From Lachnospiraceae bacterium UBA3785 (lineage in GTDB: Bacteria; Bacillota; Clostridia; Lachnospirales; Lachnospiraceae), in contig DFFD01000008.1 in NCBI GenBank assembly GCA_002369495.1, positions 1-21,378 of the forward strand: 21,378 bases of DNA, in the 5' to 3' direction. Positions 7,696 to 15,835 of this stretch are shown here, in pieces. The notes beneath the pieces are model-generated. The model saw nothing but the letters and a program-made list of their open reading frames with translations. It was not told the DNA's origin and did not search any database. Position numbers and translations under genes: made by a program. How positions within the stretch are numbered: the first letter of the stretch is position 1; every line of letters begins with the position of its first letter.

Positions 7696-9518
7696 GAGCC
7701 TTCCCCGAACCCCTGGAGCAGGGCTTCCATTGTTTTGCGGCATTCGGCCTGCTCATCCCGGGAGCCCTGCCGGAGCTTTTCCATGTAAGCGTAAAATGCA
7801 GACTGCATCAGCGGATGTGTGACGGTGAAAACAGTGACGGCAGGGGCCGTCCGGACAATGGTGACGCCGCCGCTGATCATCTGGATCATGACATGGGGGA
7901 AAGGCGCCTTCGAAAGAAGCACCGGCCTGTAATTCGGCCGGCGTTCCGCCGCGTCAAGCACGCTCCGCCAGTGTGCAGCATACTCCCTGCCGGTACAGAA
8001 GACGGTTCCGCGGAGGTAATCGACCGGAAAACGGTCCTCCTTAATCTGCCGCTCATCCGGGAGGACGATGAAATCCACGACGGAGTCGGTCTTAAGGCCG
8101 GTCATATAGAAATCGCGGCACGTCTCCCAGTCAGCCATAAAACGCGTCCGGTCCGCCTCTTCCGGGAGGCGGGCGGCGATGCGCTCCGCGAGATCCCGGG
8201 GCATCAGGGCGAGAGGCAGTGTCTCGCGGACCGACCGGAGACCTTGCCTGCCGTAATACGGGACATTGGCTTCCGGCGGGAGGAAATCCATCCGGATGAG
8301 AGGCTGGGACACGGCGGCAAGGTCTTTATAGACCTGCCCGTACTCGGCGAGCACATCCGGATCCGTCTCGTAGTGATAGAGCGCATTCTGCCGGCCCTCA
8401 CCGGCAAACCAGTTATAGATGAGCGCAGTCCCGGGAGCCAGAAACAGGGTGTGGGAGAAGCGCTGGCCGCACTCGCGGGTACAGTACCAGCCCTCGACCT
8501 GTCCGGTCATGTAAAGGGGCAGCCAGCTGCCGATCGCCTCGGTCATCTCCTCGAGAGAACGGTCGATATTGTGGATGATCCGGATGCGGGAGCCGTTCCG
8601 GATACAGGCGGCCATCAGGGAGGTCCAGCGGCGGCTGAAATCCGGATCGCGGACCATCCAGGATATGTCCTGGTCGGAATAGAGCAGCAGGGTCGGCGCT
8701 TTCTCCGCCGCACAGGTTTGAAGGAAGCGCAGCACCGCCTCCTGGAGACCTGCCGAACCGCGGTAGGTTCGGGTTCCCGTATCATTTTCCGGGATATGCT
8801 CCGGGAGAGGCGGCATGACCGGGGCGGGCATGCCGCTGATCTTCTGGAGAAAACTTTCAATGGCGGATGCTCCCGCAGAAGCGGGATCGGAGAGCCAGAC
8901 GGCGAGGGCGGAGGACATTTTCGAAGAGGAGGAGAGCTCCGGTACGGGGATGCCGGTGAGCCCGGAGAGCGCGTCCAGCCGGTGCCGGGCTTCCGCGTGG
9001 TGCGTCAGGCAGCGGCTGACCCGTTCCAGGGCGTCCGGATCCGTCACCGGAATGCGGATCCCGTTTCGCCAGCGGCTCAGGACGGAAGCGTCCATGTCCG
9101 CCAGTCTGGAAAGACGGGCTCCGGATATGTTCAGCAGCTCCATCGCGGCGTTCAGACGGCGGCCCAGGCGGGCGGCGTCCTCCGCGGTTGTGTTGGGCCG
9201 GCGGCCGGCCTTTTTCGGCGGCTGCGTTTTTTCGTCCGAGAGCAGATATCTCTCGAGGGCAGGCATAAGAGCCGCCTCCCCGGCGGGCGGAGCGACGCCG
9301 GTGAGACGGTAGAGAAGATCCGTTTTCTGCTTTTCGTCAGCCAGGATCAGAATGCCTTTGAGAAGCCTGTCGGCCGCGCGGGATCCCGGCGTGGGGATCC
9401 GCTTCCCCCGGCGGAAAAGGCTCACATAGGTGGGCTTGCACGCCATGGCGGCGGCGAGCTCTGTATTTCCCGGCGTATCCATAAGCCGGCATATCTCATT
9501 CAGCCGTTCGGCAAACAT
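7692..9518 (-). CDS. Large XRE-like regulator with two helix-turn-helix domains and a C-terminal sensor region
   Basis: This 608-residue protein is predicted to be a cytoplasmic DNA-binding regulator. An N-terminal helix-turn-helix (about 3-42: TELAAAMACKPTYVSLFRRG) and a second one (about 120-170: ARLSRLADMDASVLSRWRNG) have the XRE/lambda-repressor pattern. Between them is a Lys/Arg-rich patch (PPKKAGRRPNT). The C-terminal 350 residues hold motifs such as LLLYSDQDISWM, RIRIIHNIDRSLEEM and WLPLYMTGQ, which I recall in large HTH proteins of Clostridia with no defined ligand. ATG 9518 has GGAGAGGTGG upstream on the minus strand. It diverges from the zinc-ribbon operon at 9735, sharing a 216-base, AT-rich intergenic region, so it is the natural candidate regulator of that operon and perhaps of itself. 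Ligand and targets are unknown. Confidence 0.8.
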   Translation of the reverse strand: MFAERLNEICRLMDTPGNTELAAAMACKPTYVSLFRRGKRIPTPGSRAADRLLKGILILADEKQKTDLLYRLTGVAPPAGEAALMPALERYLLSDEKTQPPKKAGRRPNTTAEDAARLGRRLNAAMELLNISGARLSRLADMDASVLSRWRNGIRIPVTDPDALERVSRCLTHHAEARHRLDALSGLTGIPVPELSSSSKMSSALAVWLSDPASAGASAIESFLQKISGMPAPVMPPLPEHIPENDTGTRTYRGSAGLQEAVLRFLQTCAAEKAPTLLLYSDQDISWMVRDPDFSRRWTSLMAACIRNGSRIRIIHNIDRSLEEMTEAIGSWLPLYMTGQVEGWYCTRECGQRFSHTLFLAPGTALIYNWFAGEGRQNALYHYETDPDVLAEYGQVYKDLAAVSQPLIRMDFLPPEANVPYYGRQGLRSVRETLPLALMPRDLAERIAARLPEEADRTRFMADWETCRDFYMTGLKTDSVVDFIVLPDERQIKEDRFPVDYLRGTVFCTGREYAAHWRSVLDAAERRPNYRPVLLSKAPFPHVMIQMISGGVTIVRTAPAVTVFTVTHPLMQSAFYAYMEKLRQGSRDEQAECRKTMEALLQGFGEGS

Positions 9519-9549
9519 GTTTTTTCCACCTCTCCGGATAGTAAGAAGA

Positions 9550-9565
9550 CTCCCCGGCCGGGGAG
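9550..9565. promoter_or_regulatory. Perfect 16-bp GC palindrome upstream of the regulator gene
   Basis: CTCCCCGGCCGGGGAG is a perfect palindrome lying about 30 bases before the regulator start codon, within its probable 5' leader. It stands out in an otherwise AT-rich interval and has no T-run. An autoregulatory operator or an RNA hairpin are both possible. Confidence 0.5.
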
Positions 9566-9620
9566 CCCTGACAGAAGCATAACACGATTTCGGATTGAAA
9601 AAAAGCGAAACAGAATTAAG

Positions 9621-9673
9621 ACAATTGTGTTTATTTTGTTAAGATTTCCTTTATATAGAGAATCTGCTATCAT
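9621..9673 (+). promoter_or_regulatory. AT-rich control region and candidate promoter of the zinc-ribbon operon
   Basis: The best promoter candidate is an extended -10, TGCTATCAT, with TATCAT at 9668-9673 and a weak TTTCCT at 9645-9650 as -35 (17-base spacer). Just upstream are the palindrome ACAATTGT (9621-9628) and A/T tracts. The ribosome binding site GGGAGG precedes the ATG at 9735. The weak -35 suggests an activator or other control, which is inference. Confidence 0.45.
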
Positions 9674-9734
9674 AAATTTGTGAAATATGCCGATGATTTA
9701 GAAAGCAATTCAGATAAAGAAGGGAGGAAATCTT

Positions 9735-12700
9735 ATGAGATGTCCGAAATGCGGCGCGGAAATCAATGATGCGGCAAAGTTTTGTACCAGCTGCGGAACC
9801 CCGATCGCGCAGAGAGGGAGGCCCCAGAGGCAGGGCTATTCAAGTCCGGGGCAGCAGACCGTGAGGAGGCAGACCGCCTCGCGGGCCGGTCAGCAGGGCA
9901 GGGCGGCCGGCAGCAGGCAGGCTTACAGCCAGCCTTATGGGGAGAGGCAGCCGAAGAAGAAATTCCCGGTCGTCCCCCTGATCGCGCTTCTTCTGGTGGC
10001 GGTCGTTGCGGTCCAGCTCATCTTCCATCCGTTCGGCGGAGGGAAAAACAGGACGGAGGAGGCCTTCAACCGGCTCTGCGAGATGACGAGCCTGGGGACC
10101 CAGAGCTACCTCTACTCGAGGATCATCACGGAGCAGCTCCTCGAGACGGATATCACCACGGCCGACCCGGCAAAGGTGAATGAACTCTTCGACCGGTGTC
10201 TCGCCGCCTGGGAGGCGACCGGCAAGGCCGCCGGGCAGATGGACAGCATGGCGAGGTCGGTCGCAAAGATGAAAGGCCTCAAATCCATAGGAGGCGCGGC
10301 GGCCAAATCCGTCCAGAGCGGCACGGATGCATCAGGGCAGGACGCGATCGGCGAGACGCTCGACGCGGAGACGAGCGTCACCCGCTGCGGGCAGCTGGCC
10401 TACCAGTACTCCGGCGACGTGACCTCCTGCATGACCAGGGTCAGGGAGCTCCGGCAGGTCTACAACGGCCGCGGGACGTCCATGGCCGAGTGGAACAGCA
10501 GGGCGGAAGTTACGGCGGCATCCTGCACGACGGTTGTATTTCTCTCCGGCGAGGTGACGGAGAGTGGAACGACCCTGCTGAATAACGGCGAGCCGCACAG
10601 CCTGCGCACGATCTCCCACAACATCAAGCGGGGGAGCCTTGCGGTGCAGAATACGGATGTCCTTGTGGACGTCGGGGACAGCGGGGCCACCATCGTCATG
10701 GGCAGCAACGATACCGTCACGGTGAACCAGAGCGATATCGCGGACAGCCTTCCGACGGGGGATTCCTCGGTCATTTCCGTCAATACGCACCCGGAAGGCG
10801 CGAACGACCAGACAATCACGTTCCACAGGACCAGCCTTCGGGCCTGGTTTATCCTGGACGGCGTGGGCGGCTTTACGATCTCCCGCGGCCAGAAGGGCAC
10901 AACTACGCCGGTGACGCCGCCGGAAGTGCCCGGAGGATGTTTCTTCCCGGTGAACACCGACGGAGAATTCACCGAGCAGGAGATCAACCAGAATTTCCCG
11001 CAGAACTGCGGATTTGAGCGCCCCGAGGTTCCGAACCAGCATATCGAGGAGTGGACGCCGCCCATCCATCACGAGGATATTGAGCGGGAGATCGAGAATA
11101 TAAACAATACGGGCAGCAGCAATACGGGCAGCAATACCGGCAGCACGCCGTCGACGAACAACCCTGTGAGCGAGTCGATCCTCAACGAGCAGAGGACGAT
11201 CACCGGGGCCCAGGACGGCACGATCACGGTCTCCATGCTCTGGGGCACGCACGACGACGTGGACCTGCACATGGATACGCCGGACGGCAGCCATATCTAC
11301 TACAGCAACAAGACCGCCGGCGGCGGCACGCTCGACGTGGACATGAACGCGAGCTCGCTGGTGGACAACCCGATTGAAAATATTTTCTTCCCGGACCCGG
11401 CGGAAGGCCACTACAAGGTCTATATCCGGGACTACCGGGACAGGACCCCGGATATCTCCACGCATTATCTGGTCCGCGTGAATGTGGCCGGCGAGGAGAG
11501 AGTGTTTGAGGGCGATATCGACGCGACGGGGACCGAGATCGTCATTTTCGAATTTGATTATGTGCGGCCGGCGGGCCAGCAGCCCACAACCCCGCCTCTG
11601 ACCGAGGAGAGCATGAACGAGCGGCTCTCGAACGCGAACGCGGGCGTCGGCGATATCACGGTGTCCCTCGCGTGGGATTCCTGGGATGACGTGGATCTTC
11701 ACATGAATACCCCGGCGGGCGGACATATCTACTACAGAAATAAAAACGCCGACGGCGGCACGCTCGACGTCGACCGGAATGCCGGCAGCGAGAGAGTCCT
11801 CGATCCTGTGGAAAATATCTACTTCGCCGTCCCGCAGAACGGTCACTACAAGGTCTGGCTCAACGAGTTCAGCGACCGGACCGACGGGACCACGCACTAC
11901 ATCGTGCGGGTGAAGATCGGAGATCAGACGCAGACGTTTGAGGGGACGATCGACGGCACCGGCACGGATATCCCGATCCTCGAGTTTGACTACGGCGGAG
12001 CCAGGGAGTATCCGGAAGAAACCTTCCAGGGCCACCGGTACAGATTCTACGCGGATCTGGAGAATCCCATGACCTGGAGCCAGGCGCGCGATATCTGCGT
12101 CGGCGCGGGCGGCCATCTGGTCACGATCACGTCGGCTGAGGAGATGCAGTATCTCGCAAACCTGATGAACGATTATTTCGCGAGATTCCCGGAAGACAAG
12201 GAGCGTTTCTGCAGACCGTGGATCGGAGGCTACGGCATGACCGGCCTCTGGAACTGGGTCACCGGGGAGTCGTTCGAATACTCGAATTTTGCCCCGGGCA
12301 AGCCGGACAACAACGGACAGGACGAGTTCTTCCTGCATATCTGCAACGACAGTTACCAGTGGAACGACCTCAACAACGGGGATACGCTCGAGCACCTGCA
12401 CAGAGGCTTCATCTGCGAGTTCGACAGCCTTGCGGATCTCGACGAAGGCAGCCTGGACCAGTCGCTGAGCGAAGCGGGCGCCATGTCCGGTGACATCACG
12501 ATCTCCATGCTGTGGGACAGCGAGGACGATTTTGACCTGCACGTATTCACGCCGGACGGCACGGAGATCTACTACTCCAACCCGGTCGCTGCGGGCGGCG
12601 AGCTCGACGTGGACGCCAACTCCGAGTCCTCTAACCTGTCCTCCTCGCCGGTTGAAAATATCTATTTCGCCAACCCGGTGCCGGGCCAGTACTGGGTCTA

Positions 12701-12860
12701 CGTCAACAACTATCTGGACCGCACCCCGGACCGCGCCGGCAATTACCTGGTCCGGATCACGGTGGGCGGCCAGTCGGAGACATTTACCGGATCGCTGGCC
12801 AATGAGGACGACACCGTCGAAGTCGCGGGCTTCCAGTACAACGGAAGCCCGGCGCAGTAA
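9735..12860 (+). CDS. Membrane-anchored zinc-ribbon protein with three YfaP/DUF2135-like modules and a C-type lectin domain
   Basis: This 1041-residue protein has an N-terminal Cys4 zinc ribbon (C3, C6, C17, C20), a Gln/Arg/Gly-rich linker, and one membrane helix (about 77-98, after PKKKF). A helical region (about 105-250) and a beta-rich region with many Thr/Val/Asp (about 255-385) follow. Three related beta modules sit at about 496-609, 641-753 and 920-1036, each with a DD(V/F)DLH motif (507, 651, 931), an IYY.N strand, an LDVD strand and a Y.VR strand. A C-type lectin domain lies between modules 2 and 3 (about 758-897), with WIGGYG, WNWVTGE, KPDNN, WND and FICEF; C787 and C894 are the expected disulphide pair. 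No signal peptide precedes the ribbon, so the ribbon should be inside and the rest outside. It heads a five-gene operon. A role in binding an envelope or host carbohydrate is inferred. Confidence 0.85.
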   Translation: MRCPKCGAEINDAAKFCTSCGTPIAQRGRPQRQGYSSPGQQTVRRQTASRAGQQGRAAGSRQAYSQPYGERQPKKKFPVVPLIALLLVAVVAVQLIFHPFGGGKNRTEEAFNRLCEMTSLGTQSYLYSRIITEQLLETDITTADPAKVNELFDRCLAAWEATGKAAGQMDSMARSVAKMKGLKSIGGAAAKSVQSGTDASGQDAIGETLDAETSVTRCGQLAYQYSGDVTSCMTRVRELRQVYNGRGTSMAEWNSRAEVTAASCTTVVFLSGEVTESGTTLLNNGEPHSLRTISHNIKRGSLAVQNTDVLVDVGDSGATIVMGSNDTVTVNQSDIADSLPTGDSSVISVNTHPEGANDQTITFHRTSLRAWFILDGVGGFTISRGQKGTTTPVTPPEVPGGCFFPVNTDGEFTEQEINQNFPQNCGFERPEVPNQHIEEWTPPIHHEDIEREIENINNTGSSNTGSNTGSTPSTNNPVSESILNEQRTITGAQDGTITVSMLWGTHDDVDLHMDTPDGSHIYYSNKTAGGGTLDVDMNASSLVDNPIENIFFPDPAEGHYKVYIRDYRDRTPDISTHYLVRVNVAGEERVFEGDIDATGTEIVIFEFDYVRPAGQQPTTPPLTEESMNERLSNANAGVGDITVSLAWDSWDDVDLHMNTPAGGHIYYRNKNADGGTLDVDRNAGSERVLDPVENIYFAVPQNGHYKVWLNEFSDRTDGTTHYIVRVKIGDQTQTFEGTIDGTGTDIPILEFDYGGAREYPEETFQGHRYRFYADLENPMTWSQARDICVGAGGHLVTITSAEEMQYLANLMNDYFARFPEDKERFCRPWIGGYGMTGLWNWVTGESFEYSNFAPGKPDNNGQDEFFLHICNDSYQWNDLNNGDTLEHLHRGFICEFDSLADLDEGSLDQSLSEAGAMSGDITISMLWDSEDDFDLHVFTPDGTEIYYSNPVAAGGELDVDANSESSNLSSSPVENIYFANPVPGQYWVYVNNYLDRTPDRAGNYLVRITVGGQSETFTGSLANEDDTVEVAGFQYNGSPAQ

Positions 12861-12884
12861 ACCTGAACGATAAGGAGGCGGAAA

Positions 12885-13346
12885 ATGAAAAACGAAGCAC
12901 TGCTTGACGCCGTAGAGAAGGCGATCGAAGCGCTGGAGGCGGTCAGAAGCGAGCTCCTGAAGGCGGAGGAAGCCGAAGAGGGGATCCGGATCGACTGCGA
13001 GCCCGGGGCGGAAGTCACAATCTGGCCGCTCGGGACCGGGCCTGCGCCGGAGCCGCAGCAGAGTGCAAAGCCTGAACCGGCACCCTGGCCTGCGTCGAAG
13101 CCGCAGGTGAACGCAAAGCCTGAGCCGGCACCCCAGCCGGAACCCGAGCCGGAACCGCAGCTGAACGTCTGCCCGAACTGCGGCATGCCGTACGAGACGG
13201 GGAGCAAATTCTGCATGAACTGCGGGACGCCGATCCTCTCCGCGCCGCCGGCACCGTCTGCGGCGAGGAGCGCATTTTGCATGAACTGCGGAGAACCGCT
13301 CGCACCCGGCGACAAATTCTGCATGAACTGCGGAACCCGGGTGTGA
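12885..13346 (+). CDS. Double zinc-ribbon protein with N-terminal helix and Pro/Glu-rich linker
   Basis: This 153-residue protein is probably soluble and cytoplasmic. It begins with an amphipathic, likely coiled-coil helix (about 1-31, LLDAVEKAIEALEAV), then a short strand region, then a Pro/Glu/Ala/Lys-rich linker (53-92). Two Cys4 ribbons end the protein: C96, C99, C110, C113 and C132, C135, C146, C149, both with a KFCMNCG second half. The linker has an internal 48-base direct repeat (13065-13085 and 13113-13133), suggesting recent expansion in steps of 16 codons. AAGGAGG lies six bases from the ATG, and the gene starts 24 bases after the previous stop. Such ribbons usually mediate protein contacts, so a scaffold role in the operon's complex is plausible. 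No enzymatic motif is present. Confidence 0.82.
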   Translation: MKNEALLDAVEKAIEALEAVRSELLKAEEAEEGIRIDCEPGAEVTIWPLGTGPAPEPQQSAKPEPAPWPASKPQVNAKPEPAPQPEPEPEPQLNVCPNCGMPYETGSKFCMNCGTPILSAPPAPSAARSAFCMNCGEPLAPGDKFCMNCGTRV

Positions 13347-13381
13347 GGCGGGGACGCATAACCTGAAAGGAGGGCTTAGAT

Positions 13382-14368
13382 ATGTTTTGCCCGAACTGCG
13401 GAAAGGAGCTGCCGGAAGGGGCTAAGTTCTGCGACGAGTGCGGTACACGGCTTTCTGACATGCAGCCGGATCAGTATGAGCCGCCGTATCAGGACGCGAT
13501 ACAGGAGATCGAAGAGCAGAATCCCTATGCGGCAAAACCGCCCGCAGGGAAGATCAGCATCGTGAAGATCATCGCGGTCTGCGCGGTCATTGCGCTGCTG
13601 ATCGGTGTTGCGAGAGCCTCGATCGGCATGCTGCTGAAAACGCGGGAGGATACCGGAAGCCAGAGCGGCGGACCGACGTCCGTCACGATCAGGCCGGCAG
13701 GGAATGACGGGAAGAGCGGATCCACCGGAAACAGCGGAAATGCCGGTACAGCCGGGACAAACGGAACCGCCGGGAACAATGTGCCGGCGGGAAATGCCGG
13801 GACGAGCGGATCTGCCGGAACGACCGGAGAAGGCGTCCCGGAATGGGACGAAAAATGGCTGCTCGGCGAGAACGAAGGCACAGCCGCCTCCGCGGCGGAC
13901 TTTTCGACCGATGCGCTGCCGGGCGAGGAGGATTTTCTCTGGTTTTATGACCATGAGGCGAACCTTGTGAACGCGGCGATCCCCGAGGGAGCGGAAGTCA
14001 TCACGGATTTTACGCGGCTCGCCGGAGGTTGGAAATGCATGGTCGTGCGGAAACCGAACACGGCCCCGACCCGCGAATACTGGAACATTGATCTTGATAT
14101 GAGCGAGTCCGGCGTCCTCTGCACGCAGCGCTGGTCCGGCAAGGTCGAGGCCGGCGGCGCGTTCGAGGACCTCTCGGCGGCCAACAGCAACCCGTTCGAG
14201 GGCGGCTTCTACCACGGCTGTATCATGGATCTTATGGATGAATACGGCAGCACGCTGAGCATCGTGCAGTGGTACGAGTACAACGGGAAGCAGTACGGCA
14301 TCGGCACCTACGAGTGCGGCTGGGACGAAGAGGACAGCATGGGGCTCGCGGCGGTCTGCCGGCCTTAA
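13382..14368 (+). CDS. Zinc-ribbon membrane protein with collagen-like Gly-x-x linker
   Basis: This 328-residue protein has a Cys4 ribbon (C3, C6, C17, C20), a Pro/Gln/Glu linker and one membrane helix (about 57-77, ISIVKIIAVCAVIALLIG). A Gly-rich segment (107-151) is built of about fifteen triplets with Gly first, broken once by VPA. It resembles a collagen-like stalk, but with Asn/Thr/Ser/Ala rather than Pro. The C-terminal domain (about 152-328) is Trp/Tyr-rich and has Cys at 247, 280, 312 and 326; I do not recognise its family. Topology by analogy with the operon's first protein is ribbon in, remainder out. AAAGGAGGG precedes the ATG, and the gene lies 35 bases from its upstream neighbour and 10 from the next. 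Function unknown; likely part of the same envelope assembly. Confidence 0.8.
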   Translation: MFCPNCGKELPEGAKFCDECGTRLSDMQPDQYEPPYQDAIQEIEEQNPYAAKPPAGKISIVKIIAVCAVIALLIGVARASIGMLLKTREDTGSQSGGPTSVTIRPAGNDGKSGSTGNSGNAGTAGTNGTAGNNVPAGNAGTSGSAGTTGEGVPEWDEKWLLGENEGTAASAADFSTDALPGEEDFLWFYDHEANLVNAAIPEGAEVITDFTRLAGGWKCMVVRKPNTAPTREYWNIDLDMSESGVLCTQRWSGKVEAGGAFEDLSAANSNPFEGGFYHGCIMDLMDEYGSTLSIVQWYEYNGKQYGIGTYECGWDEEDSMGLAAVCRP

Positions 14369-14378
14369 AGGAGGCAGC

Positions 14379-15218
14379 ATGAAGAGATTACTGGGCGCCC
14401 TGCTTTTTGTCCTTATGCTGCCGGCGACTGTGTGCGCGGCGGCCGCGGACGGTCTGCCGGAGGTGCCTCCGGGCGCCGGCATCGGTGTCGAGCCGGGCTA
14501 CACGCGCACTGAGCCGGGCCACTGGGAGCACACCGACACGCTGTACTTCGGTTCAATCGACGAGGAGCGGACCGCGGACGGCGTGACCGTTCTGGCCTCT
14601 CTCGAAAATGAAAAAAAGGACATCATCTTCACCTTCACGGACAGCGGCGGAGAGCAGGCCGTTTACACTGTGACGCCCTACTGGTTCCCTGACCGCTGTT
14701 ACGCGGAGGACAGCTTCGCGGTCGGCGTCAATATCGTGCGCTCGCCGGACGAGGATCAGGAATTCGGAGAGGTCACGGCGTCGGTCGTGATCGCGGAGGT
14801 GACGCCCGGAGAGGGCAGGTACGGGTTTGAGCCGGAAGTCATTTCGTATTTTAAGAAGCCGGACGGGACGGAGGTCCAGCGGTTCGGCGTGCATGAGAAC
14901 ATGACATTTTCCGAAGGGTCCGCGGGAAAGTACTATATCGACCTGCGCGGCAGATTCCCGGCCGGTGAGGAGGACGGGCAGAAGCTGTACGCCGTCGTGG
15001 GCACGCAGGATGAGCCGGGCCGGGAGACGCGGGTGTTCATCGCGTATGAGTACCGCTGGGTCGATGAGCCGGAGACGATCGAGGTGCCGGATCAGTATGG
15101 GCCGGTCGAGTTCCACAACACGCCGGCGGGAAAACCCGTCCTTTACGGGCTCATCATCGGGGCGGTGATGAGCGTTTTCGTAATAATTGTATTTTTGAGA
15201 AAGAGACGGAAAAAGTAA
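14379..15218 (+). CDS. Exported membrane-anchored protein of unknown function
   Basis: This 279-residue protein has a clear signal peptide (MKRLLGALLFVLMLPATVCA, with likely cleavage in the Ala run near 20-23). A beta-rich, acidic extracellular region (about 25-250) follows. A C-terminal membrane helix (about 254-273) ends in the stop-transfer tail RKRRKK, making it a type I membrane protein. No LPxTG motif and no zinc ribbon are present. It is the only operon member without a ribbon. AAAGGAGG overlaps the preceding stop codon and lies four to six bases from the ATG, indicating tight coupling. The domain is not one I recognise. Being wholly extracellular, it could pair with the outside domains of the proteins at 9735 and 13382. 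Confidence 0.8.
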   Translation: MKRLLGALLFVLMLPATVCAAAADGLPEVPPGAGIGVEPGYTRTEPGHWEHTDTLYFGSIDEERTADGVTVLASLENEKKDIIFTFTDSGGEQAVYTVTPYWFPDRCYAEDSFAVGVNIVRSPDEDQEFGEVTASVVIAEVTPGEGRYGFEPEVISYFKKPDGTEVQRFGVHENMTFSEGSAGKYYIDLRGRFPAGEEDGQKLYAVVGTQDEPGRETRVFIAYEYRWVDEPETIEVPDQYGPVEFHNTPAGKPVLYGLIIGAVMSVFVIIVFLRKRRKK

Positions 15219-15229
15219 GGAGGCAGGCC

Positions 15230-15787
15230 ATGTTCTGTTCAAACTGCGGGGCGCAGCTCCCCGACCACGCTAAGTTCTGCAACATGTGCGGCACGCCGAC
15301 CGGTGTCGGCGGGCCGGCGCCGCAGGCCGGCGCAAGGCAGCAGAATTTCCGGCAGGAGATCGAGCCCCGGGACTTCGGGCCGGTCTACCGGCAGCCGGCT
15401 GCTCCGCCGGTGACGGGGGAACTGCTTTACCAGGCGGAGAAAGTCTCCCGCTACAACGGCGGCGGCGCCATCGGCCCGGTGACGGGCACCGGCGAGCTCT
15501 ATGTCTATGACGACCGGCTGGAGTTCGAGAAAAAGACCGGCGACCAGCGCGGCTACATGCTGGGGCCGATCGTCGGGGCGGTGATCGCGAGAAACGGCGC
15601 GAAGAAGAACCCGGTGGACGTCTATGAGTTCGCCGATATCGCGGATGTGCGCACCGGAAAATATGCCGGCATGATGGGGACCCTGGTCCTGGAGCTTCGA
15701 AACGGGAAGAAGGTCTCCTTCGTCCTCGGAAGAGGCGGAAAAGAGCTGGCGGAGGAAATCTGTGACTGCATGCTGCAGTACCTGTGA
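15230..15787 (+). CDS. Zinc-ribbon protein with PH/GRAM-like domain
   Basis: This 185-residue protein has a Cys4 ribbon (C3, C6, C17, C20), a Pro/Gln/Ala-rich linker (about 24-60) and a C-terminal beta-rich domain (about 64-185) ending in a helix (KELAEEICDCMLQYL). The strand pattern (TGTGELYVYDDRLEFEKK, then VDVYEFADIADVRTGK, then TLVLELRNGKKVSFVL, then the helix) is that of bacterial PH/GRAM-like domains. It has no strong membrane helix, although a Gly-rich hydrophobic stretch GPIVGAVIA lies near 112-120. AAGGAGG precedes the ATG, and the gene lies 11 bases from its neighbour. It is last in the operon, followed by the terminator. Membrane-surface or protein binding in the cytoplasm is the likely role, inferred from the fold. 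Confidence 0.8.
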   Translation: MFCSNCGAQLPDHAKFCNMCGTPTGVGGPAPQAGARQQNFRQEIEPRDFGPVYRQPAAPPVTGELLYQAEKVSRYNGGGAIGPVTGTGELYVYDDRLEFEKKTGDQRGYMLGPIVGAVIARNGAKKNPVDVYEFADIADVRTGKYAGMMGTLVLELRNGKKVSFVLGRGGKELAEEICDCMLQYL

Positions 15788-15832
15788 AAAATGAGAACAC
15801 CTGCTGCGGGCGCGGCGGGTGTTTTCATTTGC
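15788..15832 (+). terminator. Terminator of the zinc-ribbon operon
   Basis: ATGAGAACACC (15791-15801) pairs with GGTGTTTTCAT (15818-15828), with one G-U pair, and GC-rich internal pairing extends it. A-rich sequence before and T-rich sequence after could make it work in both directions. It ends the five-gene unit. Confidence 0.75.
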
Positions 15833-15835
15833 CGC

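Noticed and set aside
7677..9683. 668-codon plus-strand open frame opposite the regulator gene
   Set aside because: It is a shadow of the minus-strand HTH gene: no ribosome binding site, low-complexity His/Gly/Arg composition and no domain.
10332..12542. 736-codon minus-strand open frame inside the lectin-protein gene
   Set aside because: It is antisense to a gene with clear domains, and its composition is typical of GC-rich shadow frames.
13700..13835. Gly-rich repeat DNA as a CRISPR or tandem-repeat array
   Set aside because: There are no identical direct repeats with spacers; it is coding sequence with Gly-first triplets.
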